DNA of 64,000 nucleotides from Streptomyces ferrugineus (lineage in GTDB: Bacteria > Actinomycetota > Actinomycetes > Streptomycetales > Streptomycetaceae). Below are positions 47,847-56,777 of this stretch, one piece after another. Within the stretch, counting starts at the first letter, position 1. Each line of letters begins with the position of its first letter. Location of the stretch: assembly GCF_015160855.1 (NCBI RefSeq), contig NZ_CP063373.1:2852001-2916000 (forward strand). The letters are read 5' to 3'. A program made the position numbers and the translations under genes. The notes under the pieces were generated by a model. The model had not been told where the DNA came from. It was given only the letters and a program-made list of their open reading frames with translations, and searched no databases.

Positions 47847-47890
47847 GCGCCCCAAGGGGCGCGGGGAACTGCGCGACCAGCCACGACGCA
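47847..47890. repeat. Terminator hairpin and partial Streptomyces repeat
   Basis: A perfect GCGCCCC-AA-GGGGCGC hairpin (47847-47862) directly continues into CGGGGAACTGCGCGACCAGC, the same repeat core as the large hairpin at 35261-35383. It separates the convergent GlsB-type and tyrS genes and probably ends transcription in both directions. Confidence 0.75.
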
Positions 47891-47939
47891 GCGGCTGTTC
47901 CGCAGATCACCGCACCCCTACGGCGAAACCCGAAAAACG

Positions 47940-49208
47940 CTACGCGCCGGTGACCTCAACAGCGGCCAGGTTCCTCTTCCCCCGCCGCAGCACCAGCCAC
48001 CGCCCGTGCAGCAGGTCCTCCTTCGCCGGCACGGCGTCCTCCCCGGCGACCTTCACGTTGTTCACGTAGGCCCCGCCCTCCTTCACGGTGCGCCGCGCGG
48101 CGGACTTGCTGGCCACCAGGCCGACCTCGGCGAAGAGGTCGACGACCGGGCCGAGCTGCTCGACCCGGATGTGCGGCACCTCGGAGAGGGCCGCCGTCAA
48201 CGTCCGGTCGTCCAGCTCCGCCAGCTCGCCCTGCCCGAAGAGGGCGCGGGACGCGGCGATCACCGCGGCGGTCTGGTCGGCGCCGTGCACCAGCGTCGTC
48301 AGCTCCTCGGCCAGCGCACGCTGCGCGGCACGCGCCTGAGGACGCTCCTCCGTCTGCTTCTCCAGCTCCTCCAGCTCCGCACGGGACTTGAAGGACAGGA
48401 TCCGCATGTACGTCGAGATGTCCCGGTCGTCCGCGTTCAGCCAGAACTGGTAGAACGCGTACGGCGTCGTCATCTCCGGGTGCAGCCAGATGGCGCCACC
48501 CTCGGTCTTGCCGAACTTGGTGCCGTCCGCCTTGGTCATCAGCGGCGTCGCCAGGGCGTGCACCTGGGCGTGCGGCTCCAGCTTGTGGATCAGGTCGAGA
48601 CCGGCCGTGAGGTTGCCCCACTGGTCGCTGCCGCCCTGCTGGAGCGTGCACCCGTGCCGCCGGTACAGCTCCAGGAAGTCCATGCCCTGCAGGAGCTGGT
48701 AGCTGAACTCCGTGTAGCTGATGCCCTCTTCGGACTGGAGCCGGCGGGCGACCGAGTCCTTGGTCAGCATCTTGTTGACGCGGAAGTGCTTGCCGATGTC
48801 CCGCAGGAACTCGATGGCCGACATGCCGGCCGTCCAGTCCAGGTTGTTGACCATCACCGCGGCGTTGCCGCCCTCGAAGGACAGGAACGGCTCGATCTGC
48901 GAACGCAGCCGCCGCACCCAGTCCGCGACCGTCTCCGGGTCGTTCAGCGTGCGCTCGGCCGTCGGGCGCGGGTCGCCGATCTGGCCCGTGGCACCGCCGA
49001 CCAGCGCCAGCGGCCGCAGGCCCGCCTGCTGCAGGCGGCGCATGGTGAGGACCTGGACCAGGTGGCCGACGTGCAGGCTGGCCGCGGTCGGGTCGAAACC
49101 GCAATAGAACGTGACGGGACCGTCCGCGAGCGCCTTGCGCAATGCGTCCTCGTCAGTGGACAGGGCGATCACGCCACGCCACTTCAGCTCGTCGACGATG
49201 TCCGTCAC
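47940..49208 (-). CDS. tyrS: Tyrosyl-tRNA synthetase
   Basis: 422 aa, class I synthetase, TyrS type. The HIGH motif is HVGH in [20 protein letters not shown] near residue 42; the KMSKS loop is degenerate, KFGKT, in [20 protein letters not shown] near 230, as in bacterial Tyr[20 protein letters not shown] and [18 protein letters not shown] are tyrosine-binding segments. The C-terminal S4 RNA-binding domain is complete ([20 protein letters not shown]). It starts with GTG 49208 with AAGGAGA upstream, 55 bases after pmbA. No T-box leader is seen in that short gap, so it is likely co-transcribed with tldD-pmbA or has its own promoter. Confidence 0.97.
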   Translation of the reverse strand: MTDIVDELKWRGVIALSTDEDALRKALADGPVTFYCGFDPTAASLHVGHLVQVLTMRRLQQAGLRPLALVGGATGQIGDPRPTAERTLNDPETVADWVRRLRSQIEPFLSFEGGNAAVMVNNLDWTAGMSAIEFLRDIGKHFRVNKMLTKDSVARRLQSEEGISYTEFSYQLLQGMDFLELYRRHGCTLQQGGSDQWGNLTAGLDLIHKLEPHAQVHALATPLMTKADGTKFGKTEGGAIWLHPEMTTPYAFYQFWLNADDRDISTYMRILSFKSRAELEELEKQTEERPQARAAQRALAEELTTLVHGADQTAAVIAASRALFGQGELAELDDRTLTAALSEVPHIRVEQLGPVVDLFAEVGLVASKSAARRTVKEGGAYVNNVKVAGEDAVPAKEDLLHGRWLVLRRGKRNLAAVEVTGA

Positions 49209-49263
49209 GGTTCTCGTGTCTCCTTGATGATCTCGGGCAGTCGGGTGACAGCCGACTACGAGG

Positions 49264-50658
49264 TTATACGCCCTGACTGACAGAGCTCATGTTGAAATCG
49301 GGGACGCGCAGCGTCGGCATCGCCGCCCTGGTGAACCAGTCGCTCCACTCCCTGGGCAGCGTCTTCTCCGTGCGCCCCGCCTCGGTCGCACGCCCGAGCA
49401 GATCCACCGGTGACTCGTTGAACCGGAAGTTGTTGACCTCACCGGTCACCTCACCGTTCTCGACGAGGTAGACGCCGTCCCGGGTCAGGCCGGTCAGCAG
49501 CAGCGTCGCCGGGTCGACCTCGCGGATGTACCACAGGCAGGTCAGCAGCAGCCCGCGCTCGGTGCCGGCGACCATCTCCTCGATCGAGCGGTCCGCGCCG
49601 CCGTCCAGGATCAGGTTGTCGATGCTCGGTGCCACCGGCAGCCCGGTCAGCCCCGCGCTGTGCCGGCTGGTCATGAGGTGCCGCAGCTCGCCCTCGCGCA
49701 CCCAGTCGGTGGCCGCGAGCGGCAGCCCGTTGTCGAACACGGACTGGTCGCCCCCGGAGGAGTGCGCGACCACGAACGGGGCCGACTCCAGGCCGGGCTC
49801 GTTCGGGTCGCTGCGCAGCGTCAGCGGCAGCTCGCTGAGCCGCTCGCCCACGCGCGTGTCGCCGCCGGGCTTGGAGAACACCGTGCGGCCCTCTGCCGCG
49901 TCCCGCCCCGACGCCGACCACATCTGGTAGATCAGCAGGTCGGCCACGGCGGTCGGCGGCAGCAGAGTCTCGTACCGGCCGGCCGGCAGCTCCAGACGTC
50001 GCTCGGCCCAGCCGAGGCGTACGGCCAGCTCGGCGTCCAGCGCCGTCGGGTCGACGTCCTTGAAGTCCCGCGTGGAGCGCCCGGCCCACGCCGAGCGGGT
50101 GCGGTCCGGAGACTTGGCGTTCAGCTCCAGCGTCCCGTTGGGCTGGTCGTGCCGCAGTCGCAGCCCGGTGGACGTGCCCACGTACGTCGACACCAGCTCG
50201 TGGTTGGCGAAGCCGTACAGCTCCCGTCCGCCCGCACGCGCGCGTGCGAACGCCTCGCCGAGCGCCGGGGCGAAGTCGGCGAACACGGCGGACGACGTCT
50301 CGGCCGGGGCGTCCGTGAAGTCCGGCGCCGCCGGTACGTCCGCCACCAGCGGCTGCGCGTCCTCGGCGGGCCCGGCGCCGCGCGCGGCGGCCTCGGCGGC
50401 CCGCACCAGCGGCTCCAGCTCGTCGGCGGTCACCGCGGACCGCGACACGACCCCGGAGGCCGTGCCCTCCTTGCCGTCCACGGTCGCCACGACGGTGAGC
50501 GCCCGCCCGCGCGTGACGCCGTTCGTGGTCAGCGCGTTGCCCGCCCAGCGCAGATTGGCGGTCGACTGCTCGTCGGCGATGACGACACAGCCGTCCGCCC
50601 GCGACAGCTCCAGGGCCCGCTCGACGATCTCGTGCGGCTTGCTCGTACGGGCGCTCAT
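49264..50658 (-). CDS. pmbA: TldE/PmbA-type metalloprotease subunit (non-catalytic partner)
   Basis: 464 aa. N-terminal PmbA/TldD domain ([20 protein letters not shown] near 15, [20 protein letters not shown]) and C-terminal barrel ([40 protein letters not shown]). It has no HExxxH zinc motif, as expected for the TldE partner of TldD. TldD/E heterodimers degrade unfolded or modified peptides and process some natural-product precursors. ATG 50658 overlaps the tldD stop by four bases (ATGA). It is followed closely by tyrS. Confidence 0.92.
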   Translation of the reverse strand: MSARTSKPHEIVERALELSRADGCVVIADEQSTANLRWAGNALTTNGVTRGRALTVVATVDGKEGTASGVVSRSAVTADELEPLVRAAEAAARGAGPAEDAQPLVADVPAAPDFTDAPAETSSAVFADFAPALGEAFARARAGGRELYGFANHELVSTYVGTSTGLRLRHDQPNGTLELNAKSPDRTRSAWAGRSTRDFKDVDPTALDAELAVRLGWAERRLELPAGRYETLLPPTAVADLLIYQMWSASGRDAAEGRTVFSKPGGDTRVGERLSELPLTLRSDPNEPGLESAPFVVAHSSGGDQSVFDNGLPLAATDWVREGELRHLMTSRHSAGLTGLPVAPSIDNLILDGGADRSIEEMVAGTERGLLLTCLWYIREVDPATLLLTGLTRDGVYLVENGEVTGEVNNFRFNESPVDLLGRATEAGRTEKTLPREWSDWFTRAAMPTLRVPDFNMSSVSQGV

Positions 50659-52178
50659 CGGCCGGCCTCCTGCGTGGTGTTCAGAATGTTGACTCCCTTG
50701 AAGAGGGCGGACGGGCACCCGTGCGAGACCGCCGCGACCTGCCCCGGCTGGGCCTTTCCGCAGTTGAAGGCGCCGCCCAGGACATAGGTCTGCGGGCCGC
50801 CCACGGCCGCCATCGAGCCCCAGAAGTCGGTGGTCGTCGCCTGGTACGCCACGTCCCGCAGCTGCCCGGTGATCCGGCCGTTCTCGATCTTGAAGAACCG
50901 CTGCCCGGTGAACTGGAAGTTGTAGCGCTGCATGTCGATCGACCAGGACCGGTCGCCGACGACGTAGATGCCGCGGTCCACGCTGCCGATCAGATCCTCC
51001 GTCGACATCCCGGCCGGATCCGGCTGCAGCGACACGTTGGCCATGCGCTGCACCGGCACATGCCCGGGGGAGTCGGCGAACGCACACCCGTTGGACCGCT
51101 CGAACCCGGTCAGCCTCGCGATCCGCCGGTCGAGCTGGTAGCCCACGAGGGTGCCGTTCCGCACCAGGTCCCAGGACTGGCCCTCGACGCCCTCGTCGTC
51201 GTACCCGATGGTCGCCAGGCCGTGCTCGGCGGTGCGGTCACCCGTGACGTTCATCAGGTCCGAGCCGTACCGGAGCTTGCCGAGTTGGTCGAAGGTGGCG
51301 AAGGAGGTGCCGGCGTAGGCGGCCTCGTAGCCGAGGGCCCGGTCCAGCTCGGTGGCGTGGCCGATGGACTCGTGGATGGTCAGCCACAGGTTGGAGGGGT
51401 CGACGACGAGGTCGTACGGCCCCGGCTCGACGCTCGGCGCCCGCATCTTCTCGGCGAGCAGCCCCGGGATCCGCTCCAGCTCGCCCTCCCAGTCCCAGCC
51501 GGTGCCCGTGAGGTACTCCCAGCCGCGTCCGACCGGCGGCGCGACGGTGCGCATGGAGTCGAACTCACCGCTCGACTCGTCGACCGACACGGCGGTGAGC
51601 TGCGGGTGCAGCCGCACCCGCTGCTGGGTGGTCACGGTCCCGGCGGTGTCGGCGTAGAACTTGTTCTCATGGACGGTCAGCAGCGAGGCGTCCACGTGAT
51701 TGACGCCGTCGGCCGCCAGCAGCCGCGCGCTCCAGTCCGCCAGCAGCCCCGACTTCTCCTCGTCGGGCACGGTGAACGGATCGATCTCGTACGACGAGAT
51801 CCACGTCTTCTCGGCGTGCACGGGCTCGTCGGCGAGCTCCACCCGCTCGTCCGCCCCGGCCGCCTTGATGACCTGGGCGGACAGCTTCGCCATCGCCACC
51901 GCCTGCGAGGCGACCTTGGCGGCGGCGTCCAGCGTCAGGTCCACGCCCGACGCGAATCCCCACGTACCGCCGTGCACGACCCGCACCGCATATCCGAGAT
52001 CGGTGGTGTCCGACGACCCGGCGAGCCTGGCGTCCCTGAGCCGCCAGGACGCGCTGCGCACCCGTTCGAGACGGAAGTCCGCGTGCTCTGCGCCCAGCGC
52101 ACGCGCGCGTGCCAGCGCGGCGTCGGCCAGGGCGCGTAGCGGAAGCGCCGTAAAGGCTTCATCGATCGTATGAGGCAC
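50655..52178 (-). CDS. tldD: TldD-type zinc metalloprotease subunit
   Basis: 507 aa. The zinc site is intact: LWLTIHESIGHATELDRALG (HExxxH, about residue 275) with the later conserved Cys region GGAFNCGKAQPGQVAAVSHG and the TldD-specific FTGQRFFKIENGRITGQLRD. The first 200 residues form the PmbA/TldD N-domain (GAEHADFRLERVRSASWRLR). Together with the overlapping pmbA it should form the TldD/E protease. Its promoter lies in the 240 bases shared divergently with fabG. Most of the gene has a misleading antisense open frame. Confidence 0.95.
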   Translation of the reverse strand: MPHTIDEAFTALPLRALADAALARARALGAEHADFRLERVRSASWRLRDARLAGSSDTTDLGYAVRVVHGGTWGFASGVDLTLDAAAKVASQAVAMAKLSAQVIKAAGADERVELADEPVHAEKTWISSYEIDPFTVPDEEKSGLLADWSARLLAADGVNHVDASLLTVHENKFYADTAGTVTTQQRVRLHPQLTAVSVDESSGEFDSMRTVAPPVGRGWEYLTGTGWDWEGELERIPGLLAEKMRAPSVEPGPYDLVVDPSNLWLTIHESIGHATELDRALGYEAAYAGTSFATFDQLGKLRYGSDLMNVTGDRTAEHGLATIGYDDEGVEGQSWDLVRNGTLVGYQLDRRIARLTGFERSNGCAFADSPGHVPVQRMANVSLQPDPAGMSTEDLIGSVDRGIYVVGDRSWSIDMQRYNFQFTGQRFFKIENGRITGQLRDVAYQATTTDFWGSMAAVGGPQTYVLGGAFNCGKAQPGQVAAVSHGCPSALFKGVNILNTTQEAGR

Positions 52179-52418
52179 GGAGGTCTCCCTGCTGTCGTGG
52201 CCTGTCGGTCCCGATCATCGCGCGCGGGCCGGGCGGTGGACCACACGTTTCCGGCTGGAGTCGGCCGCTTTCTGTAGAGACCCGACAGTGACTCCCGTAA
52301 GCCACTGTGGGCGCCCGAATGTCCGTCGCCGGGGCCGGACCGATAGGTTTTCGGGGAAGCCGCCTGTCATCCAGGTGTTCGGGCGGGTGTGTCAGACCCC
52401 TATCGAAAGGGTGATCCG

Positions 52419-53123
52419 TTGAGCCGCTCGGTTCTCGTCACCGGAGGCAACCGGGGCATCGGCCTCGCCATCGCCCGCGCTTTCGCCGACGCCGGCGACA
52501 AGGTCGCGATCACATACCGCTCGGGTGAGCCGCCGGCCGGCTTCCTCGCCGTCAAGTGCGACATCACCGACACCGAGCAGGTGGAGCAGGCCTACAAGGA
52601 GATCGAGGCCGAGCACGGCCCCGTCGAGGTTCTGATCGCCAACGCCGGCATCACCAAGGACCAGCTCCTGATGCGCATGTCCGAGGAGGACTTCACCTCG
52701 GTCGTCGACACCAACCTCACCGGCACCTTCCGCGTGGTCAAGCGCGCCAACCGCGGCATGCTGCGCGCCAAGAAGGGTCGCGTGGTGCTGATCTCGTCGG
52801 TCGTCGGGCTGTTCGGCGGCCCCGGCCAGGCGAACTACGCCGCCTCCAAGGCCGCCCTGGTCGGCTTCGCGCGCTCCCTCGCCCGTGAGCTGGGCTCGCG
52901 CAACATCACCTTCAACGTCGTCGCGCCCGGCTTCGTCGACACCGACATGACCAAGGTGCTCACCGACGAGCAGCGTGAGGGCATCGTGAAGCAGGTGCCG
53001 CTCGGTCGTTACGCGCAGCCGGAGGAGATCGCCGCGACGGTGCGGTTCCTCGCCTCGGACGACGCCTCGTACATCACTGGAGCCGTCATCCCCGTTGACG
53101 GCGGACTGGGAATGGGTCACTGA
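52419..53123 (+). CDS. fabG: 3-oxoacyl-ACP reductase FabG (MabA-like)
   Basis: 234 aa SDR reductase of type II fatty acid synthesis. LVTGGNRGIGLAIARAFADA is the NADPH motif near residue 6, LIANAGITKDQLLMRMSEED holds the NAG motif, and the catalytic Ser-Tyr-Lys is complete in ISSVVGLFGGPGQANYAASK (S near 127, YxxxK near 140-144). It starts with TTG 52419, decided by a GAAAGG ribosome site eight bases upstream and by family alignment; the longer frame from 52389 is not conserved. The fabG-fabI order, six bases apart, matches mabA-inhA of mycobacteria. Confidence 0.94.
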   Translation: MSRSVLVTGGNRGIGLAIARAFADAGDKVAITYRSGEPPAGFLAVKCDITDTEQVEQAYKEIEAEHGPVEVLIANAGITKDQLLMRMSEEDFTSVVDTNLTGTFRVVKRANRGMLRAKKGRVVLISSVVGLFGGPGQANYAASKAALVGFARSLARELGSRNITFNVVAPGFVDTDMTKVLTDEQREGIVKQVPLGRYAQPEEIAATVRFLASDDASYITGAVIPVDGGLGMGH

Positions 53124-53128
53124 CAACC

Positions 53129-53896
53129 ATGAGCGGAATTCTCGAGGGCAAGCGCGTCCTGATCACCGGTGTGCTGATGGAGTCCTCCATCGCCTTCCAC
53201 GCCGCCAAGCTGGCCCAGGAGCAGGGCGCCGAGATCATCCTGACCGCGTTCCCGCGGCCGACGCTGACCGAGCGCATCGCCAAGAAGCTCCCGAAGCCCA
53301 CCAAGGTCATCGAGCTCGACGTCACCAACGACGAGCACCTCGGCCGGCTGGCCGACCTGGTCGGAGAGGAGCTCGGCGGCCTCGACGGCGTCGTGCACTC
53401 CATCGGCTTCGCGCCGCAGGACGCGCTCGGCGGCAACTTCCTCAACACGCCGTTCGAGTCCGTCGCCACCGCCATGCACGTCTCCGCGTACTCCCTGAAG
53501 TCGCTGACCATGGCCTGCCTGCCGCTGATGCAGAACGGCGGCTCGGTCGTCGGCCTCACCTTCGACGCGCAGTACGCCTGGCCGCAGTACGACTGGATGG
53601 GCCCGGCCAAGGCCGCCCTGGAGGCCACCAGCCGCTACATGGCGCGCGACCTGGGCAAGCAGAACATCCGTTGCAACCTGGTCTCGGCGGGCCCGATCGG
53701 CTCCATGGCCGCCAAGTCCATCCCGGGCTTCAGCGACCTGGCCTCCGTGTGGGACAGCCGCTCCCCGCTGGAGTGGGACCTCAAGGACCCGGAGCCGGCC
53801 GGCAAGGGCATCGTCGCGCTGCTGAGCGACTGGTTCCCGAAGACCACGGGCGAGATCATCCACGTGGACGGCGGCCTGCACGCCATCGGCGCCTGA
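53129..53896 (+). CDS. fabI: Enoyl-ACP reductase FabI (InhA-like)
   Basis: 255 aa, NADH-dependent enoyl-ACP reductase. GKRVLITGVLMESSIAFHAA is the nucleotide-binding start with the SSIA signature of InhA-like enzymes. Next come VVHSIGFAPQDALGGNFLNT, and DAQYAWPQYDWMGPAKAALE with the active-site Tyr and Lys (YxxMxxxK). RCNLVSAGPIGSMAAKSIPG forms the substrate loop. It reduces the trans-2 double bond in the elongation cycle and is the class of target of isoniazid/triclosan-type inhibitors. It begins six bases after fabG and is followed by a strong terminator, so the two form an operon. Confidence 0.96.
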   Translation: MSGILEGKRVLITGVLMESSIAFHAAKLAQEQGAEIILTAFPRPTLTERIAKKLPKPTKVIELDVTNDEHLGRLADLVGEELGGLDGVVHSIGFAPQDALGGNFLNTPFESVATAMHVSAYSLKSLTMACLPLMQNGGSVVGLTFDAQYAWPQYDWMGPAKAALEATSRYMARDLGKQNIRCNLVSAGPIGSMAAKSIPGFSDLASVWDSRSPLEWDLKDPEPAGKGIVALLSDWFPKTTGEIIHVDGGLHAIGA

Positions 53897-53910
53897 TCCG
53901 GTACGTCGCC

Positions 53911-53949
53911 GACGCCCCGTTCTCCCGCCGTGCGGGGGAGCGGGGCGTC
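53911..53949 (+). terminator. Terminator of the fabG-fabI operon
   Basis: Long stem: GACGCCCCGTTCTCCCGC pairs with GCGGGGGAGCGGGGCGTC across a CGT loop, with one internal mismatch position, starting 15 bases after the fabI stop codon. Confidence 0.88.
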
Positions 53950-54056
53950 ACCCGTTCGGCCCATCAGGCGAGGCGGGCCAGGGCCGCGACGGCGCACCCT
54001 GGAGTACGCGTTCCATCACGTGAGCCCCTCCCCCGTACGGCCGAGGAGGTCCCGTT

Positions 54057-54389
54057 GTGCGCTTGTTCCGCCGCCTGGCCTCGACGACCGTCGCCGTCGC
54101 CCTGGTGCTGCCCCTGTCGTACGCCGCGAGAGCGGAGGACGGGCAGCCCCGGGAGCCGTTCGGCGCAGCGTGCCGCATCAGCGTCACCGGCTCACAGGTG
54201 ACCGCCTACTGCCACAACCCCTATCCGGACACGGACCGCGTGAGCCTGCACGTGGAGTGCGCCCGCTGGTGGGACCTCGACAGCGACGGCTCCCCGGTCG
54301 ACGCCGATCCGGCGCAGACCGTACGGCTGACCGCCCGCTGCTGGAAAGAGGTCGGCTCGGCGTGGGTCAGCCACCGTCGGGAGGGCTGA
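54057..54389 (+). CDS. Small secreted protein of unknown function
   Basis: 110 aa. Signal peptide MRLFRRLASTTVAVALVLPL followed by SYAARAEDG with an ARA cleavage site. The mature part has four cysteines (GAACRISVTGSQVTAYCHNP, HVECARWWD, ARCWKEVGS), so two disulphides are possible. No family recognised. GTG 54057 has a GGAGG-type site (GAGGAGGTCCC) upstream. The last 23 bases overlap the convergent GntR gene. Confidence 0.78.
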   Translation: MRLFRRLASTTVAVALVLPLSYAARAEDGQPREPFGAACRISVTGSQVTAYCHNPYPDTDRVSLHVECARWWDLDSDGSPVDADPAQTVRLTARCWKEVGSAWVSHRREG

Positions 54390-55059
54390 ACCGCCCCGGA
54401 CGGCACAGGAACGGATAGCTCGCCGCCTCACTCGCGGCGGCCGACGCGTCGCCCGCGCGGATCGCGTCGACCAGCCGCGCGTGGTCCATGTACGACTCCG
54501 GCGTCAGCTCCGTGCCGACATCCCCGCGCAGCCAGTCCCGCAGGACCTCGCTCAGGTCCGCGTACATCGCGATCATCACGTCGTTGTGGGAGGCCGCCAC
54601 CACCGCCAGATGGAAGGTCGCGTCGGCCGCCACGAACGTCTCCGAGTCGCCCGACTCCCAGGCCTCCTCACGCCGCACCAGCAGCGCGTCCAGCTGTTTG
54701 AGGTCCTTCTCCGTGCGCCGCTCGGCGGCCAGCTTCGCGGCGCCCGACTCCAGCGTGGAGCGCAGCTCGGCGATGTGCCGGGGGTCGGCGTCGGCGAAGC
54801 GGCGGTGCATCACGCCGGCCAGCTCGCTGGTCGCCACCACATAGGTGCCGGAGCCCTGGCGGATGTCCAGCAGGCCGTTGTGCGCCAGCGCGCGGACCGC
54901 CTCGCGGACCGTGTTGCGGGCCACGCCGAGCTGCTCGACCAGCTCGGGCTCGGTCGGGATGCGGGATCCGACGGGCCACTCACCGGTGGTGATCTGGTTC
55001 CGCAAGGCCGCGATGACCTGCTCGGACAGCGCCGAGCGGCGGGGGTGGCTCAGGGGCAT
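54367..55059 (-). CDS. GntR (FadR subfamily) transcriptional regulator
   Basis: 230 aa. N-terminal winged helix: SEQVIAALRNQITTGEWPVG then SRIPTEPELVEQLGVARNTV and REAVRALAHNGLLDIRQGSG (about residues 12-70). C-terminal all-helical FCD domain with likely metal/ligand residues: AELRSTLESGAAKLAAERRT, FVAADATFHLAVVAASHNDV (with D and H) and MDHARLVDAIRAGDASAA (H). It is divergent from the CynX-type transporter, with only 82 bases between, including a palindrome overlapping the transporter promoter, so it most likely represses that gene and perhaps itself. Confidence 0.92.
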   Translation of the reverse strand: MPLSHPRRSALSEQVIAALRNQITTGEWPVGSRIPTEPELVEQLGVARNTVREAVRALAHNGLLDIRQGSGTYVVATSELAGVMHRRFADADPRHIAELRSTLESGAAKLAAERRTEKDLKQLDALLVRREEAWESGDSETFVAADATFHLAVVAASHNDVMIAMYADLSEVLRDWLRGDVGTELTPESYMDHARLVDAIRAGDASAAASEAASYPFLCRPGRFSPPDGG

Positions 55060-55103
55060 GGCACACCTTCGCACGTCGTGACCGGCGTGGGCCGGCCCGG
55101 GAG

Positions 55104-55134
55104 TGGACAACCAATCATCCCATGATTCTATGAT
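55104..55134 (+). promoter_or_regulatory. Leaderless promoter of the MFS gene with overlapping operator
   Basis: TGGACA (55104-55109) and TATGAT (55129-55134) form a -35/-10 pair with a 19-base spacer. TATGAT lies seven bases before ATG 55142, which predicts transcription starting at or next to the start codon. Inside the spacer is the perfect inverted repeat AATCAT-CCC-ATGATT (55113-55127), a likely binding site for the divergently encoded GntR regulator. Confidence 0.55.
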
Positions 55135-55141
55135 GGCTGTC

Positions 55142-56419
55142 ATGGCAAGCGAGGAAACCCGGACGGTGACGTCCATGCGCATACGCACTCCCGAGGCACG
55201 CACCACGGAGCCCGCCACGCGCGCGTGGCCCATGCGGCTGCTCGTACTCGGCATCGTGCTGACCGCGCTCAACCTCCGCCCCGCCATCACCAGCCTCGGC
55301 GCCCTCCTCGAAGAGGTCCGCGACGCACTCGGCATGAGCGGCAGCGTGGCCGGGCTGCTCACCTCCGTGCCCCCGCTGTGCTTCGCCGTCTTCGGCGTCG
55401 CCGCCCCGCGCCTGGCCCGCCGCTTCGGCCCGGGCGCCGTGGTGTGCGCGGGCATGGTCGCCGTCACCGCGGGCCTGCTCATCCGGCCGTACGCGGGAGG
55501 CACGGCCGGATTCCTGGCCGCCACCGCGCTCGCCCTCATGGGCATCGCGGTCAGCAACGTCCTGATGCCGGTCATCGTCAAGCGCTGGTTCCCGGACCGG
55601 GTCGGCTCCATGACCGGCCTGTACTCGATGGCCCTCGCCCTCGGCACCGCCTCCGCGGCGGCCGTGACGGTGCCCATGACCGAGATGCTGGGCGGCAGTT
55701 GGCAGACCGGGCTCGCCGTGTGGGGGGCGCTCGGGGTGGCGGCCGTACTGCCGTGGATCCCCTTCGTACGGGACCGGGGGACGGCGCCCGCCACGTCCGC
55801 CCCGGAGAACCACGCGCGCGTGCAGGCGCCCGCGCCGCGCGTCACCCGCAGCCGCACCGCCTGGTCCCTCGCGGTCTACTTCGGCCTCCAGGCCACCGGC
55901 GCCTACATCACGATGGGCTGGATGGCGCAGATCTTCCGGGACGCGGGAGTGCCCGCCGGCACCGCAGGACTGCTGCTCGCCGTGACCATGGTGATGGGCG
56001 TGCCGCTGGCCTTCGTCATCCCGCGCCTCGCCACCAGGCTGCCCCACCAGGGCCCGATCGTGCTCGCGCTGGGCGCCTGCGGCCTCGTCGGCTACGCCGG
56101 TCTGTACCTGGCCCCGGTCGCCGGAGCCTGGGCCTGGGCCCTGCTGCTCGGCGTGTCCAACTGCTCGTTCCCGCTGGCCCTGACCATGGTCGGCATGCGG
56201 GCCCGGACCAGCGCGGGCGTGGCCCAGCTGTCGGGCTTCGCACAGAGCACCGGCTATCTGATCTCCATCCCCGGCCCGCTCCTGGTCGGCGTGCTCTACC
56301 AGCACAGCGGCGGCTGGGGGCTGCCCATCGCCCTCATGGCCGGCCTGATGATCCCGCAGATGGCGGTGGGTGTCCTGGCGGGACGCAACCGCACGGTGGA
56401 GGACGAGGCGGCCCGCTGA
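55142..56419 (+). CDS. MFS transporter, CynX/NimT family
   Basis: 425 aa with 12 membrane segments after a polar N-terminus. LLVLGIVLTALNLRPAITSL is the CynX/NimT hallmark (LNLRPAxTSLGPLL type), followed by GLLTSVPPLCFAVFGVAAPR and AVSNVLMPVIVKRWFPDRVG with the loop basic motif. The second half has YFGLQATGAYITMGWMAQIF. Relatives move cyanate, nitroimidazoles or unknown anions; the substrate is not predictable. ATG 55142 is supported by the promoter geometry. It is probably controlled by the divergent GntR protein and is followed by a mini-gene typical of transporter neighbours. Confidence 0.9.
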   Translation: MASEETRTVTSMRIRTPEARTTEPATRAWPMRLLVLGIVLTALNLRPAITSLGALLEEVRDALGMSGSVAGLLTSVPPLCFAVFGVAAPRLARRFGPGAVVCAGMVAVTAGLLIRPYAGGTAGFLAATALALMGIAVSNVLMPVIVKRWFPDRVGSMTGLYSMALALGTASAAAVTVPMTEMLGGSWQTGLAVWGALGVAAVLPWIPFVRDRGTAPATSAPENHARVQAPAPRVTRSRTAWSLAVYFGLQATGAYITMGWMAQIFRDAGVPAGTAGLLLAVTMVMGVPLAFVIPRLATRLPHQGPIVLALGACGLVGYAGLYLAPVAGAWAWALLLGVSNCSFPLALTMVGMRARTSAGVAQLSGFAQSTGYLISIPGPLLVGVLYQHSGGWGLPIALMAGLMIPQMAVGVLAGRNRTVEDEAAR

Positions 56420-56467
56420 CCGCACCCCGGCGGACCGGCGGCGGGCGACGGGTGCGAGACTCTCCGT

Positions 56468-56584
56468 ATGCCAGTGCTCGACCCGAACCCCCAGAACGGC
56501 CAGAAGAAGATGCTGCTCGTCTTCGGCGCGTTCTTCGCCATCTTCGTGATCATCGCCGTCGTCGCGACGATCGCCTCCCCCTGA
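56468..56584 (+). CDS. SGM_5486 family transporter-associated mini-protein
   Basis: 38 aa: MPVLDPNPQNGQKKMLLVFG then AFFAIFVIIAVVATIASP, a short polar head and one membrane helix. I recognise it as the Streptomyces family named after SGM_5486, always near a transporter gene. Here it lies 48 bases after the CynX-type MFS gene in the same direction. Role unknown; a small stabilising or regulatory membrane subunit is plausible. It is too short for usual gene-length cut-offs. Confidence 0.8.
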   Translation: MPVLDPNPQNGQKKMLLVFGAFFAIFVIIAVVATIASP

Positions 56585-56641
56585 CGCACGGCCCCCGACG
56601 GACGCCTCCGGCACACCGCGGCAGGCCGATGGTGGGGCTAG

Positions 56642-56663
56642 CACCCCCATCCCCTAGGGGGTG
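56642..56663. promoter_or_regulatory. Inverted repeat upstream of a small membrane protein gene
   Basis: CACCCCCATCCCCTAGGGGG then TG contains the palindrome CCCCTAGGGG (56651-56660) nested in a larger CACCCCC/GGGGGTG repeat. The C-run/G-run around TA resembles copper-sensor (CsoR-type) operators, but it lacks the flanking TA ends. It is 115 bases before the next start codon and 58 bases after the previous stop. Confidence 0.35.
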
Positions 56664-56777
56664 AGTGTCAGGGTCAACTGGGTGGATCACCGGATGGGTT
56701 GAGGGCCGCCGAGTCCGTAACTTCGAAGTGTGCCCGCGAGAGGCGGCCACGGACATTCGAAGACCCACGGAGGCATC

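Noticed and set aside
49209-49263. T-box riboswitch before tyrS
   Set aside because: Only 55 bases separate pmbA and tyrS, too short for a T-box, and no T-box sequence is present.
49264-50658. pmbA as a catalytic protease
   Set aside because: No HExxxH motif is present; the zinc site is in the upstream tldD, so this is the partner subunit.
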